From a virus, in IMG/VR virus record IMGVR_UViG_3300033571_010974, positions 1-30,620 of that record: 30,620 bases of DNA; one strand, 5' to 3'. The first letter of the stretch is position 1, and every line of letters starts with the position of its first letter. The notes under the pieces were generated by a model. It was not told the DNA's origin, searched no databases, and saw nothing but the letters and a program-made list of their open reading frames with translations. Shown one piece after another: positions 7,327-13,618 of the stretch. The position numbers and the translations under genes were made by a program.

Positions 7327-7715
7327 TAACAGCGATCAGTGAGGTCCTCCAAGAACGTCGAAACGTCGCGGTCGACCTCGAATATCGCGTCCGGAAATGA
7401 GCGGCTCACGACTGGGTCAGGTTCAGGCTTCCACCCCACTCGCCTTCGAGCACGCTCTTCTTCGCTCCAGCCGGCCTGGAATTCCAGGCACTTCTGCCTG
7501 ATCTCGGACTCGGAGGGAATATAGGCTTTACGATGCCCCGCTTTGGCGCCATGCCAACTCTCTCGGCGGGGGAGCTTTAGCTCGCGTCGCGTGATGTCAC
7601 ACCGATCCGCTGATATCTTCAGCGTCTCGGCGATGATTCGAGTCGGCGTCCCCGCCAACCACATCTTCGTGAACGTCGCTGTGCATACGACGACCTTCGG
7701 CTTCTTGCCGCTCAT
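7326..7715 (-). CDS. HTH protein, paralogue of the one at 9799-10125
   Basis: 129 aa from ATG at 7715 (MSGKKPKVVVCTA). Residues 10-46 hold a helix-turn-helix of the form FTKMWLAGTPTRIIAETL. After a linker, SEIRQKCLEFQAGWSEEERA and RRRVGWKPEP form a second conserved block. The gene at 9799-10125 has the same two blocks (FEKLWLTTTPTEMAARYG; EEILERAAEVRKKWSHEEEQ, then RRLVG), so the two are paralogues. A small DNA-binding regulator or recombination-associated protein is likely. No good ribosome binding site is seen; its first 119 bases overlap the end of the upstream glycosyltransferase-like gene. A TTG at 7739 is an alternative start. Confidence 0.65.
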   Translation of the reverse strand: MSGKKPKVVVCTATFTKMWLAGTPTRIIAETLKISADRCDITRRELKLPRRESWHGAKAGHRKAYIPSESEIRQKCLEFQAGWSEEERARRRVGWKPEPDPVVSRSFPDAIFEVDRDVSTFLEDLTDRC

Positions 7716-8607
7716 GTTCAGGAATCCAGAAGGAGACAACCCTTGATGATGGGTTGACGTAAAAATCCCCTCCCAGAGACTTGTGAAATGGAACGTGCTC
7801 GCAATCCCCTCCCGTGTATTGTCCGGCGATGTAGTCCGATGCGCGGTACACGGCCAGTTGGCCGAACGCTGAGTTCATCCTCACAGGCGGCGAGCCGACC
7901 GGCGGATGCCAGAGATGGAACCAGAGCATGTCCTGGCGTTCTTTCCACCATGTCCATCGGCATGCCCATGCGTCGTAGTGGCAAAGAGTCGGCTGCGACC
8001 AGACGGGCGGCCCCCACTCGCACCACGAGTAGCTCGCCATGCCCGAAGCGTTGCTGTACTCCTTGAAGTCTTCGAGGTGCCCGATCGTGTTGGCGATGCC
8101 GTCGACGCTGAAGCCGCCCCAGGGATCGGTGTCGAAGACTACGACGTAGTCGGCGTTTGTCTTCTCGGCCACCCAGAGGCGGCACTGATTTCTGTACTCG
8201 GCCAGGGCGTGAGTTCTCTCGGCGGCCTTCGTGAAGTTCAGATGCGGCCGTCCGTTGTTTCGCATCTCGCAGTGTCGATCAGGCCCCGATTCTTTCCAGT
8301 GGGTGAGATAGTCCTTCGTCTCGTCCGTGGAGTCGTTCTCGTAGAGGAAGGTCCACGAGTGTCGAAACATTTCCCCGGCCTGCTCGACACGCTTGAGAGT
8401 GAACGGCAGGAATGGCATCGCATTGCGACAGATGCCGACGAATGCGACGGAGCGGAACTTCGCCGCCTGCTTGCCGAGCGAGACGCATCGATCGTACTCT
8501 TCGGCGAACTCGGGGTCTGGATTGAGGATCAGGTCGACGTCGTGTCTCTGAATCTCTGCGAGGCTCAGTTGAATTTGCACAGGTGCGTGTACCCCTTCTC
8601 TTCGCAT
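7597..8607 (-). CDS. Glycosyltransferase-like protein, GT69/CAP59-like
   Basis: 336 aa at most; a GTG at 8580 would give 327 aa and reduce overlap with the upstream gene. Segments include FVGICRNAMPFLPFTLKRVE, FLYENDSTDETKDYLTHW, YVVVFDTDPWGGFSVDGI and MNSAFGQLAVYRASDYI. The run of acceptor/donor-type motifs, an ENDS-D-T turn and a DTD (DxD-like, metal and nucleotide-sugar binding) resembles the alpha-1,3-mannosyltransferase CAP59 family (GT69). It would transfer a sugar to an acceptor glycan or protein. Its last about 40 codons overlap the HTH gene and look like shadow sequence (QEAEGRRMHSDVHED); a frameshift or a true long overlap is possible. Its neighbours are another glycosyltransferase-like gene and an FkbM methyltransferase. 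Confidence 0.65.
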   Translation of the reverse strand: MRREGVHAPVQIQLSLAEIQRHDVDLILNPDPEFAEEYDRCVSLGKQAAKFRSVAFVGICRNAMPFLPFTLKRVEQAGEMFRHSWTFLYENDSTDETKDYLTHWKESGPDRHCEMRNNGRPHLNFTKAAERTHALAEYRNQCRLWVAEKTNADYVVVFDTDPWGGFSVDGIANTIGHLEDFKEYSNASGMASYSWCEWGPPVWSQPTLCHYDAWACRWTWWKERQDMLWFHLWHPPVGSPPVRMNSAFGQLAVYRASDYIAGQYTGGDCEHVPFHKSLGGDFYVNPSSRVVSFWIPEHERQEAEGRRMHSDVHEDVVGGDADSNHRRDAEDISGSV

Positions 8608-9209
8608 TGGTGGCAGAGCACATACGGAGAAAGCTCGGCCGTGGTTAGCTCGGGGTAGCCGTAGTAGCCGTAGACATTCGGCCTATGGGGCCTGCTCTCG
8701 TCGGCGTGGACGTGGAACGTCTTGAGAGACAACGCCGGGTCCGCGATGCGGACTCCGTTATCCACCGCCCATCCCACGAGCACGTTGTCGCAGCCTATGT
8801 GGCCCATCGGAATCTCGATTTCGACCGACGGAATCGAATCGCCGACGAAGAACCAGCTATCCTGAGTGCCGCTAAAGAACTTCTCTTTATCGTAGTGGCC
8901 GAGCATTCTCGGCGTCTTGGGAGACTCCCACCGAGTCAACGCAAGCAGTGAGCACTTCTCAAGCAAGGATTCGGCCTGCATGCACGAGGCGTCGAAGATG
9001 ATGTCGCTATTAGCGACGACGCAGACTTCTCCTGGGAACGCCTTGTGGCACACGTCCATCAGTCCGCCGATCGTCCATCTCTCCTTGTCGCCGTCGACCG
9101 TCGCGATACGGTCGAAGACTCCGGACTCCTCGTTCTCCTTCCGGCACCGGGCGATCTCAGCGTCGCGAGCTTCGTTGCCGGTTGAGTAGGTCTGGAGGAG
9201 GAGGATCAT
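8565..9209 (-). CDS. Glycosyltransferase-like protein (GT-A type suspected)
   Basis: 214 aa, ATG at 9209 overlapping the upstream TGA (ATGA). It begins MILLLQTYSTGNEARDAEI. GEVCVVANSDIIFDASCM has the pattern of a GT-A strand ending in a D-I-x-F/D element, followed by SLLALTRWESP, DSWFFVGDSIP and GCDNVLVGWAVDNGVRIADP. Such N-S-D-I and C-D-N elements are common in sugar-transferring proteins of phages and capsule clusters, but no exact family is recognised. It precedes the GT69-like gene with a small overlap and follows FkbM, so all three probably act on one glycan. Confidence 0.5.
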   Translation of the reverse strand: MILLLQTYSTGNEARDAEIARCRKENEESGVFDRIATVDGDKERWTIGGLMDVCHKAFPGEVCVVANSDIIFDASCMQAESLLEKCSLLALTRWESPKTPRMLGHYDKEKFFSGTQDSWFFVGDSIPSVEIEIPMGHIGCDNVLVGWAVDNGVRIADPALSLKTFHVHADESRPHRPNVYGYYGYPELTTAELSPYVLCHQCEEKGYTHLCKFN

Positions 9210-9799
9210 TTCCCAATCGCCCAACAATGCCCAGGGTGAGCCCCAGGAATAGGATGAGGAATTCGCTCGACAGACTTGCCGAGCCTCTGAAGCTCAAGAG
9301 AGACTTCCGCAAAAGTATCGTGGCACTCGACGACGAACGATGTTCGCTTCCAGTTTTCGGTCTTCAGGCATCCACGAAGGGCACCGACCTCTCCCCCCTC
9401 GATGTCCATCTTCACGAAGTCGGCCCCTTCGGGGAACAGGTCGTCCATCGACACAACCAGGACGGTCGACGACTCGACGACCGGCGCCTCAGACTGACTG
9501 CCTGCGCCGACGGGGTGTGCTTCGAGCAGCGAGTTCTGGTCAGGGCTCGGGCGAAGGTAAAGAGTGCCAATGCCAGTCTTCTCGCCGACCGCGTAGGGTG
9601 CAACCGAGACGCGAGGGATTTCGCCAATCAGCGAATAGGCCCGCTCGTCGGGCTCGACGGCGACGACGCTTTGAAACTCGCTCGCTAGGGCGCGAGACCA
9701 GTCTCCGCGATTGGCTCCGATGTCCGCCGCCAGGGCACGCGAGGCAGGCAGGGCCGCCGAGACTGAACCAGAGAGCCAAGACTCGGACTGGACGTTCAT
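9206..9799 (-). CDS. FkbM-family SAM-dependent methyltransferase
   Basis: 197 aa. LAADIGANRGDWSRALA (residues 23-39) is the glycine-rich SAM-binding loop (D-x-G-A-N-x-G), VVAVEPDERAY (45-55) ends the second strand with an acidic ribose contact, and VSMDDLFPEGADFVKMDIEG (116-135) carries the FkbM signature VKMDIEGGE. FkbM enzymes O-methylate sugars or small molecules; with two glycosyltransferase-like neighbours, sugar methylation is likely. It starts at ATG 9799, overlapping the upstream stop (TGATG), with GAGG six bases before. Confidence 0.8.
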   Translation of the reverse strand: MNVQSESWLSGSVSAALPASRALAADIGANRGDWSRALASEFQSVVAVEPDERAYSLIGEIPRVSVAPYAVGEKTGIGTLYLRPSPDQNSLLEAHPVGAGSQSEAPVVESSTVLVVSMDDLFPEGADFVKMDIEGGEVGALRGCLKTENWKRTSFVVECHDTFAEVSLELQRLGKSVERIPHPIPGAHPGHCWAIGK

Positions 9800-10125
9800 C
9801 AAATCCTCGAAAACGAAGGAGCCTCTATTTCACCGACCTTGATCTCTGGGGCGATCCACTTTCTTCCCGTCCCCCGGCTTCCGACGAGGCGTCTTTGCTC
9901 CTCCTCGTGGGACCACTTTTTTCGCACCTCGGCGGCTCGCTCCAGGATTTCCTCGGCGCTTGGGCTCTCCAGGCTCGCCTCGATCTCCGCTCGCGTCGGA
10001 AGCCCGAACGATTTTGCTCGGTAGTAAATCGCCATCCGGGAGATGCCGTACCTCGCCGCCATTTCCGTTGGCGTTGTCGTGAGCCAGAGCTTCTCGAATT
10101 CGTCCCGCCGAATTGTCGTGTCCAC
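9799..10125 (-). CDS. HTH protein, paralogue of the one at 7326-7715
   Basis: 108 aa, GTG start with AGGAGG 8 bases upstream. The N-terminal half is a helix-turn-helix (FEKLWLTTTPTEMAARYGIS and RMAIYYRAKSFGLPTR). A second block, EEILERAAEVRKKWSHEEEQ and RRLVGSRGTGRKW, is basic and helical. Same layout as the 129-aa protein at 7326-7715; together they flank the three sugar-modification genes. Likely a sequence-specific DNA-binding protein; whether it regulates this cluster is unknown. Confidence 0.65.
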   Translation of the reverse strand: MDTTIRRDEFEKLWLTTTPTEMAARYGISRMAIYYRAKSFGLPTRAEIEASLESPSAEEILERAAEVRKKWSHEEEQRRLVGSRGTGRKWIAPEIKVGEIEAPSFSRI

Positions 10126-10180
10126 CGAAAAACCTCCTGATAAACCAGTCGAACATGGGATTCCTTTTCAAATGGCCCGC

Positions 10181-10213
10181 CCCCGCCGACGCCCTACCCA
10201 GACGTCAGCGGGG
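10181..10213 (-). terminator. GC-rich hairpin between CAP and HTH genes, possible terminator
   Basis: In the 110-bp gap after the CAP-domain gene stop (10236) and before the HTH gene start (10125), 10181-10191 pairs with 10203-10213 (11 bp, one mismatch) around an 11-base loop. No clear T-run follows on the minus strand (only TTTGAAAAGGA further down), so termination is not assured. The position is right for the end of an operon. Confidence 0.3.
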
Positions 10214-10235
10214 ACGGAACCACCGGAGGGGACGA

Positions 10236-10625
10236 TCAGGGCGCGAATTGCTGCACCCAGTAGGTCTTGCCGTCGGGGCCGACGAACCCGGCCACGCCGA
10301 CCTTGCTGTATCGACGATTCAAGATGTTCGCCCGATGGCCGGGCGAGTGGAGCCACACGACGACGGCGTCGCTCGCGAATGGCTGGCCGGTTGCGACGTT
10401 CTCTGCAACGCCGGCCGAGTGATAGAGAGCCATGTCTCTAGCAAGACGACGTGCATGGCGACGGGCCGAGCCCATCAGTCGGCAGTCAATCACGAGAGGC
10501 TGAATGCCGTTCGTGATTCGAGCCTCGTTTGTCTTCTCGACGAGTTGAGACTCGCCGGGAGTCAAGACTGAGCACGGCTCGCCTTCGCCTGCAAGGGCCA
10601 GAAGCATGAGCATGATGAAATTCAT
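10236..10625 (-). CDS. Secreted CAP-domain protein (SCP/PR-1 superfamily)
   Basis: 129 aa with a hydrophobic N-terminus (MNFIMLMLLALAGEGEPCS) that looks like a short signal peptide. The CAP fold is supported by LVEKTNEARITNGIQPLVID, HSAGVAENVATGQ, VVVWLHSPGHRANILNRRYS and a final GKTYWVQQFAP. His and Glu (HSAG.AEN) and H in SPGHR correspond to the usual CAP cavity residues. Bacterial CAP proteins are exported and bind or cleave extracellular ligands; activity cannot be told from sequence. Export from an infected cell or an envelope location is inferred. The ATG has AAGGAA 9 bases before it, inside the gap after the acetyltransferase gene. Confidence 0.8.
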   Translation of the reverse strand: MNFIMLMLLALAGEGEPCSVLTPGESQLVEKTNEARITNGIQPLVIDCRLMGSARRHARRLARDMALYHSAGVAENVATGQPFASDAVVVWLHSPGHRANILNRRYSKVGVAGFVGPDGKTYWVQQFAP

Positions 10626-10639
10626 CGCGAGTTCCTTCT

Positions 10640-11047
10640 CTACGAGTTTTCGATCCAGTCCGTCCCGCGACGCTCGAACAAGCGAACGTCACGGCATCCA
10701 ACGCTTCGTGCGATTTCCACGCAGTACGGGGCGAAGACGGCGACCGTCTCCTGTGTGTCGATGCAGCCTGCGGCCGCCAGGAGCGAGGTCGCCGCACGAG
10801 CGAGCCCACGGCGACGAAACGGCTCTCGCGTGAAGCCCTCGATCGTCTGCATCCCACGCCACTCGTGAGTCGCTGCCCAGGCGGCGATCGGCGACGCGGC
10901 GTCTCGAATGATCGCGATGGGCGTGGTGCTGCCCTCGCGATTCTTGACCTCTTCATGGAACTCGGAGCCCGGGTTCGTCATCGAGTTCACGATGACGCCG
11001 GCGTCCGAATCAGAGAGGCGTCCGACGGTAAGAACAACTGCATCCAT
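10640..11047 (-). CDS. GNAT-family N-acetyltransferase
   Basis: 135 aa. The acetyl-CoA binding motif (R/Q-x-x-G-x-A/G) is seen in FTREPFRRRGLARAATSLLA (residues 72-91), and the following strand and helix are VAVFAPYCVEIARSVGC. The final strand DVRLFERRG fits the GNAT fold. It transfers an acetyl group from acetyl-CoA to an unknown substrate, which could be a host or phage protein or a small molecule. ATG at 11047; the motif copy at 11066-11075 is 18 bases upstream, so this gene likely begins a transcript. Confidence 0.75.
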   Translation of the reverse strand: MDAVVLTVGRLSDSDAGVIVNSMTNPGSEFHEEVKNREGSTTPIAIIRDAASPIAAWAATHEWRGMQTIEGFTREPFRRRGLARAATSLLAAAGCIDTQETVAVFAPYCVEIARSVGCRDVRLFERRGTDWIENS

Positions 11048-11065
11048 GCGGTCGACAATGTACCC

Positions 11066-11075
11066 GTATCCAGAC
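11066..11075 (-). promoter_or_regulatory. Recurrent GGATAC motif, copy at 11066
   Basis: Minus strand TTGACCAATAGTCTGGATACGG. Core GTCTGGATAC followed by GGGTAC. It sits 18 bases before the acetyltransferase ATG. A TTGACC (11080-11085) lies 4 bases upstream, too close to act as a sigma70 -35 for a -10 at the motif. Confidence 0.65.
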
Positions 11076-11081
11076 TATTGG

Positions 11082-11183
11082 TCAACGGTTTTTCTCGATC
11101 TTCACACTTTGATCGTTGTTGACCTTGACCTTCACCGGCTCAGGTTTCTTCGGGGCTGAAACCTTGCGTTCAATCTTCACCAT
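11082..11183 (-). CDS. Very small lysine-rich protein (33 aa)
   Basis: 33 aa, MVKIERKVSAPKKPEPVKVK and VNNDQSVKIEKNR. ATG at 11183, with GAGG 9 bases before it; it overlaps the last 14 bases of the upstream 91-aa gene. Mostly basic and Pro/Lys/Val-rich; might bind nucleic acid or be a linker peptide. No family recognised. Confidence 0.5.
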   Translation of the reverse strand: MVKIERKVSAPKKPEPVKVKVNNDQSVKIEKNR

Positions 11184-11445
11184 CTTGAAACCTCGCAATA
11201 AAAAGGGGACCGTTCTCTCCGACGTAAGCTGAGAGCGTATTAAAACCCAGGAACTCCCTGGCCTCATCATCTGTCATTCCGTCCCTGGACACGAGAATGT
11301 CTACACACTTCTCGTAGTCGTAGGCGACGACCTGGGCGTGATGCTGGTTGACGACGTATCCGATGGCCGCGTCCTCGAACCCGTCCGCCAGGAGGGCGTC
11401 AGGGTTGATATCGGCAATCTCAGTCTTCCATGTTTCGGATTGCAT
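11170..11445 (-). CDS. Conserved phage protein of unknown function
   Basis: 91 aa from MQSETWKTEIADINP. Elements ALLADGFEDAAIGYVV, VAYDYEKCVDILVSRDGMTD and DEAREFLGFNTLSAYVGENG recall a small protein that recurs in many phage genomes, but its function is not known to me. AGGA precedes the ATG (11445) by 6 bases. It overlaps the end of the upstream 76-aa gene by 26 bases and the start of the 33-aa gene by 14 bases. Confidence 0.65.
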   Translation of the reverse strand: MQSETWKTEIADINPDALLADGFEDAAIGYVVNQHHAQVVAYDYEKCVDILVSRDGMTDDEAREFLGFNTLSAYVGENGPLFIARFQDGED

Positions 11446-11650
11446 TGTCCTGGTATCCGGAGGTGTCCTCGATCGCCGACCGACTGGAGCCCGAGCATCG
11501 CAACGAAGGCCAGTCGACCGTGTAGTCGACGACGTCAACGATCTCGCTCACCCACTTGCCATCCCGCAGAACCATCTTCTTTTCGGTCCTGATCACAGGC
11601 CGCTTCGACGGCTCGGGGGGCCAATTTTTTCTGGACGTGATGCAGCCCAT
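11420..11650 (-). CDS. Small protein of unknown function
   Basis: 76 aa beginning MGCITSRKNWPPEPSKRPVI, with a middle EKKMVLRDGKWVSEIVDVVD. The start ATG (11650) overlaps the upstream stop (TGATG). No signal or membrane segment is seen despite the early cysteine, and no family recognised. It is part of a chain of small genes 12108-11082. Confidence 0.5.
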   Translation of the reverse strand: MGCITSRKNWPPEPSKRPVIRTEKKMVLRDGKWVSEIVDVVDYTVDWPSLRCSGSSRSAIEDTSGYQDNAIRNMED

Positions 11651-12108
11651 CAGGAAAGCTCCTCAATCGGGCGAAGCGAGGCCTGGGGGACGAAGTAGGC
11701 GGCCGCCCTGCCGCCGTACTCCTTCTGAAACTCCGGTTTCTTTGCGTCCTTGCCGAGAATCCATCCGTGGATCGTGTAGCTCGGGCACCTGCCAGTCACG
11801 AGTACATAAGGCTTGTCGTCGGCGTCATGCTGACGGACGATCAGGTCGTAGTCGGCTCGGCTCCGAGTCCGGACATGGATGCCCGGCAGGTCGTCTCTGG
11901 AGAACGAGTTGACGCTGCCGTCCCAATAGACGCCGAGAGACTTGGCGACCGCCATCTCTCCGCAGGCGCCCTCGATGTGCTCGCTCCATCCTTCGCTTGT
12001 GCATCCGTAGGCGTCATGGAGACCGGCCTTAATGCTCGCGAGGTGTCGCATCCTGCCGACGTCGCTCGCCATCGCGGCTTCATGCCATGCCAGCTTGATC
12101 TCTTTCAT
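11650..12108 (-). CDS. Conserved phage protein, possible PD-(D/E)XK-like fold
   Basis: 152 aa, starting MKEIKLAWHEAAMASDVGRM. EHIEGACGEMAVAKSLGVYW, then SRDDLPGIHVRTRSRADYDL and KPYVLVTGRCPSYTIHGWIL suggest an alpha/beta domain with conserved Glu, Asp and Arg. The pattern E-x-A-x-A-K ... D-L-x-V-R-T recalls a nuclease-like core found in several small phage proteins, but the K of a D-x-E-x-K motif is not certain. It lies next to a VRR-NUC gene. Start has AGGA about 10 bases before. Role unknown. Confidence 0.55.
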   Translation of the reverse strand: MKEIKLAWHEAAMASDVGRMRHLASIKAGLHDAYGCTSEGWSEHIEGACGEMAVAKSLGVYWDGSVNSFSRDDLPGIHVRTRSRADYDLIVRQHDADDKPYVLVTGRCPSYTIHGWILGKDAKKPEFQKEYGGRAAAYFVPQASLRPIEELS

Positions 12109-12379
12109 CGAGAATCCTTTCCGCTTCCTGTTTGCTCGTCACGGTCTCCGCCGTGGCTCCTCCGACCGTCCTGATCTCGTGCATCCGCTGTTTCTGTAAT
12201 TCCGTCGGCTTCTTTCCGGGTTGCTTCACTTCGAGGAACACGGCCCGGCCATGCTTCACGCACAAGAGGTCCGGTATGCCCGCCGTCTGCATCGGGCCGC
12301 CCGCGATCTTGAAGGTCCACCAGCCGCGAGACTTGGCGGACGCGACGATCGACTTGGTTATCGTGGACTCAAGCGCCAT
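12080..12379 (-). CDS. VRR-NUC domain nuclease
   Basis: 99 aa from MALESTITKS (ATG 12379). The VRR-NUC core is RGWWTFKIAGGPMQTAGIPD, VKHGRAVFLEVKQPGKKPTE and LQKQRMHEI: Asp37, and Glu50/Lys52 in FLEVK, are the metal and catalytic residues of this PD-(D/E)XK branch. Stand-alone phage VRR-NUC proteins of about 100 residues act as structure-specific DNA nucleases, probably in recombination or branch processing. It overlaps the GIY-YIG gene end by 11 bases and the next gene start by 29 bases. Confidence 0.8.
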   Translation of the reverse strand: MALESTITKSIVASAKSRGWWTFKIAGGPMQTAGIPDLLCVKHGRAVFLEVKQPGKKPTELQKQRMHEIRTVGGATAETVTSKQEAERILDERDQAGMA

Positions 12380-12902
12380 CTCCCTTGTTGCACTTCCTAC
12401 CCCTCTCCCAGGCCGCCCTCTGCCTCTCGGCAAGCAGGCGTCTCGTCTCCTCGCTTACTGGCCTGCCCTTTGGCATTGCCTTGCCCGCCTCCGACAGATT
12501 TCTTTTGTGTTCCTCGGATAACTTCCTGCCAGTGAGGGCGAGACTGATCTTCCGGTTGTGCTCGATCGCGGTCTTCCTGTACTCGCTGATCTTGGCCTTC
12601 GCCTCGTCGCTCATCTTGTAGCCGTGGCCGCCTCGGCCGCCGGTCTTCAGGTTGTAGACGTCGTCTCTCGCACACCACTGCTCGTCGACGACGGCCGCCT
12701 CAATCAAGTACGCCTCCTCGGCCGTCTCGACTTCGATGAGTGTCGTCCGCTCGAAGTTCTCGCGTCCGTACTTTCGGACCGCTCGGCGGATGACGGCTCC
12801 GCTTCCGAGGTACAGTTCAAACTTAGGTCGAGTTGTCTTACAGACCCCGACGTATATCGATCCGGTGACGAGGTTTCTCGTCTCGTAGACAATCCACGGC
12901 AT
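12369..12902 (-). CDS. GIY-YIG homing endonuclease with NUMOD3 repeats
   Basis: 177 aa. The GIY-YIG N-terminal domain is seen in PWIVYETRNLVTGSIYVG (residues 2-19), followed by the YLGSGAVIRRAVRKYGREN segment and LIEAAVVDEQW. From about residue 93 three NUMOD3-type DNA-binding units follow (SDEAKAKIS; LTGRKLSEEHKRNLSEA; GRPVSEETRRLLAE). This is the SegB/I-TevI-like form of a free-standing homing endonuclease, cutting DNA near its insertion site to spread. It overlaps the 3' part of the GP88-like gene by about 199 bases on the same strand, suggesting insertion into that gene. Confidence 0.85.
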   Translation of the reverse strand: MPWIVYETRNLVTGSIYVGVCKTTRPKFELYLGSGAVIRRAVRKYGRENFERTTLIEVETAEEAYLIEAAVVDEQWCARDDVYNLKTGGRGGHGYKMSDEAKAKISEYRKTAIEHNRKISLALTGRKLSEEHKRNLSEAGKAMPKGRPVSEETRRLLAERQRAAWERGRKCNKGDGA

Positions 12903-13618
12903 TCCTTTGCCCTTTCAACGGCCCCTCCGTTGAAGCAACGCCTGCATCCCTCGCAGACGTTGGTGATGTCCTCGCTTGAATTGAGTGGGCAATCGTTTCC
13001 GTACAATGGCGACCCCTTGGGGTCGTAGCCGTCACGGAAGATCACCGGGGCGATGTCGCCGCTCGTGGGCTGCTCGCCCGCATCGCACTGATAGCTCCAG
13101 AACCACTGGAGCCCGTCGGGGACGAGCCCGCGAAACTCGTCGAGCCGAGCCCACGACGAGCGGTCGACGCTGAAGTGCAAGTAGACGTTAGGCCTGGGTG
13201 TGACCTGGGCCGCGAGCCTCGGAATGCGGCTCACGACCCACTGCGGGACGTCCGGCATCGCGGCGGCCACGGCGTCGAGGCAAACGACCGACTCCTCGAA
13301 CAGGTCTCCGCCGCCGTTCCAGCGGATGAACGTCATCCTCTTTCGTCGAGCGGACTTCACGATTCTCTCGGCGATGCCCTGGGGATCAGCCTTGATCGAG
13401 TTCATCAGTCTGTGTTGCTTCCTGAGACTTGCCGTCCACGTCGACGGGCCGGAAGCGAAGTAGCAGGTGTCTGCGCAGACAATCGTGGGCATGCACGTTC
13501 CGATGATCGGGACGTTCAAGCTGTAGCCCGTGACCTTATTCGTCGAGAACGGGTCTTCGTCCTCGGAGAGGAGGTCGGGGTATTGAATGTGTTTCTTAGA
13601 GAGAGTTTTGACCGACAT
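12704..13618 (-). CDS. GP88-like protein with extended or remodelled C-terminus
   Basis: 304 aa from ATG 13618. It has the features of the mycobacteriophage Gp88 / radical-SAM-like phage proteins: GTCMPTIVCADTCYFASGPS (cysteine cluster), a following helix with SLRKQHRLMNSIKADPQG, MTFIRWNGGGDLFEESVVCL, VPQWVVSRIPRL, VYLHFSVDRSSWA, and a final C-xx-C-xx-C (VCEGCRRCF, near residue 222-229). Function is unknown for this family; a metal or Fe-S cluster is likely. After about residue 232 the sequence turns Arg/Ser/Thr-rich and coincides with the GIY-YIG gene in another frame, so the natural end is probably near 12920 and the rest is read-through. ATG overlaps the upstream GIY-YIG gene by 23 bases. 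Confidence 0.65.
   Translation of the reverse strand: MSVKTLSKKHIQYPDLLSEDEDPFSTNKVTGYSLNVPIIGTCMPTIVCADTCYFASGPSTWTASLRKQHRLMNSIKADPQGIAERIVKSARRKRMTFIRWNGGGDLFEESVVCLDAVAAAMPDVPQWVVSRIPRLAAQVTPRPNVYLHFSVDRSSWARLDEFRGLVPDGLQWFWSYQCDAGEQPTSGDIAPVIFRDGYDPKGSPLYGNDCPLNSSEDITNVCEGCRRCFNGGAVERAKECRGLSTRRETSSPDRYTSGSVRQLDLSLNCTSEAEPSSAERSESTDARTSSGRHSSKSRRPRRRT

Noticed and set aside
12761-12770. GTACGGACGC inside the GIY-YIG gene
   Set aside because: It encodes KYGRE, common in this family, so protein sequence explains it.
12994-13003. GTACGGAAAC in the GP88-like gene
   Set aside because: A match with one difference from the core, 90 bases from the GIY-YIG start. It encodes LYGND and may be coincidence.
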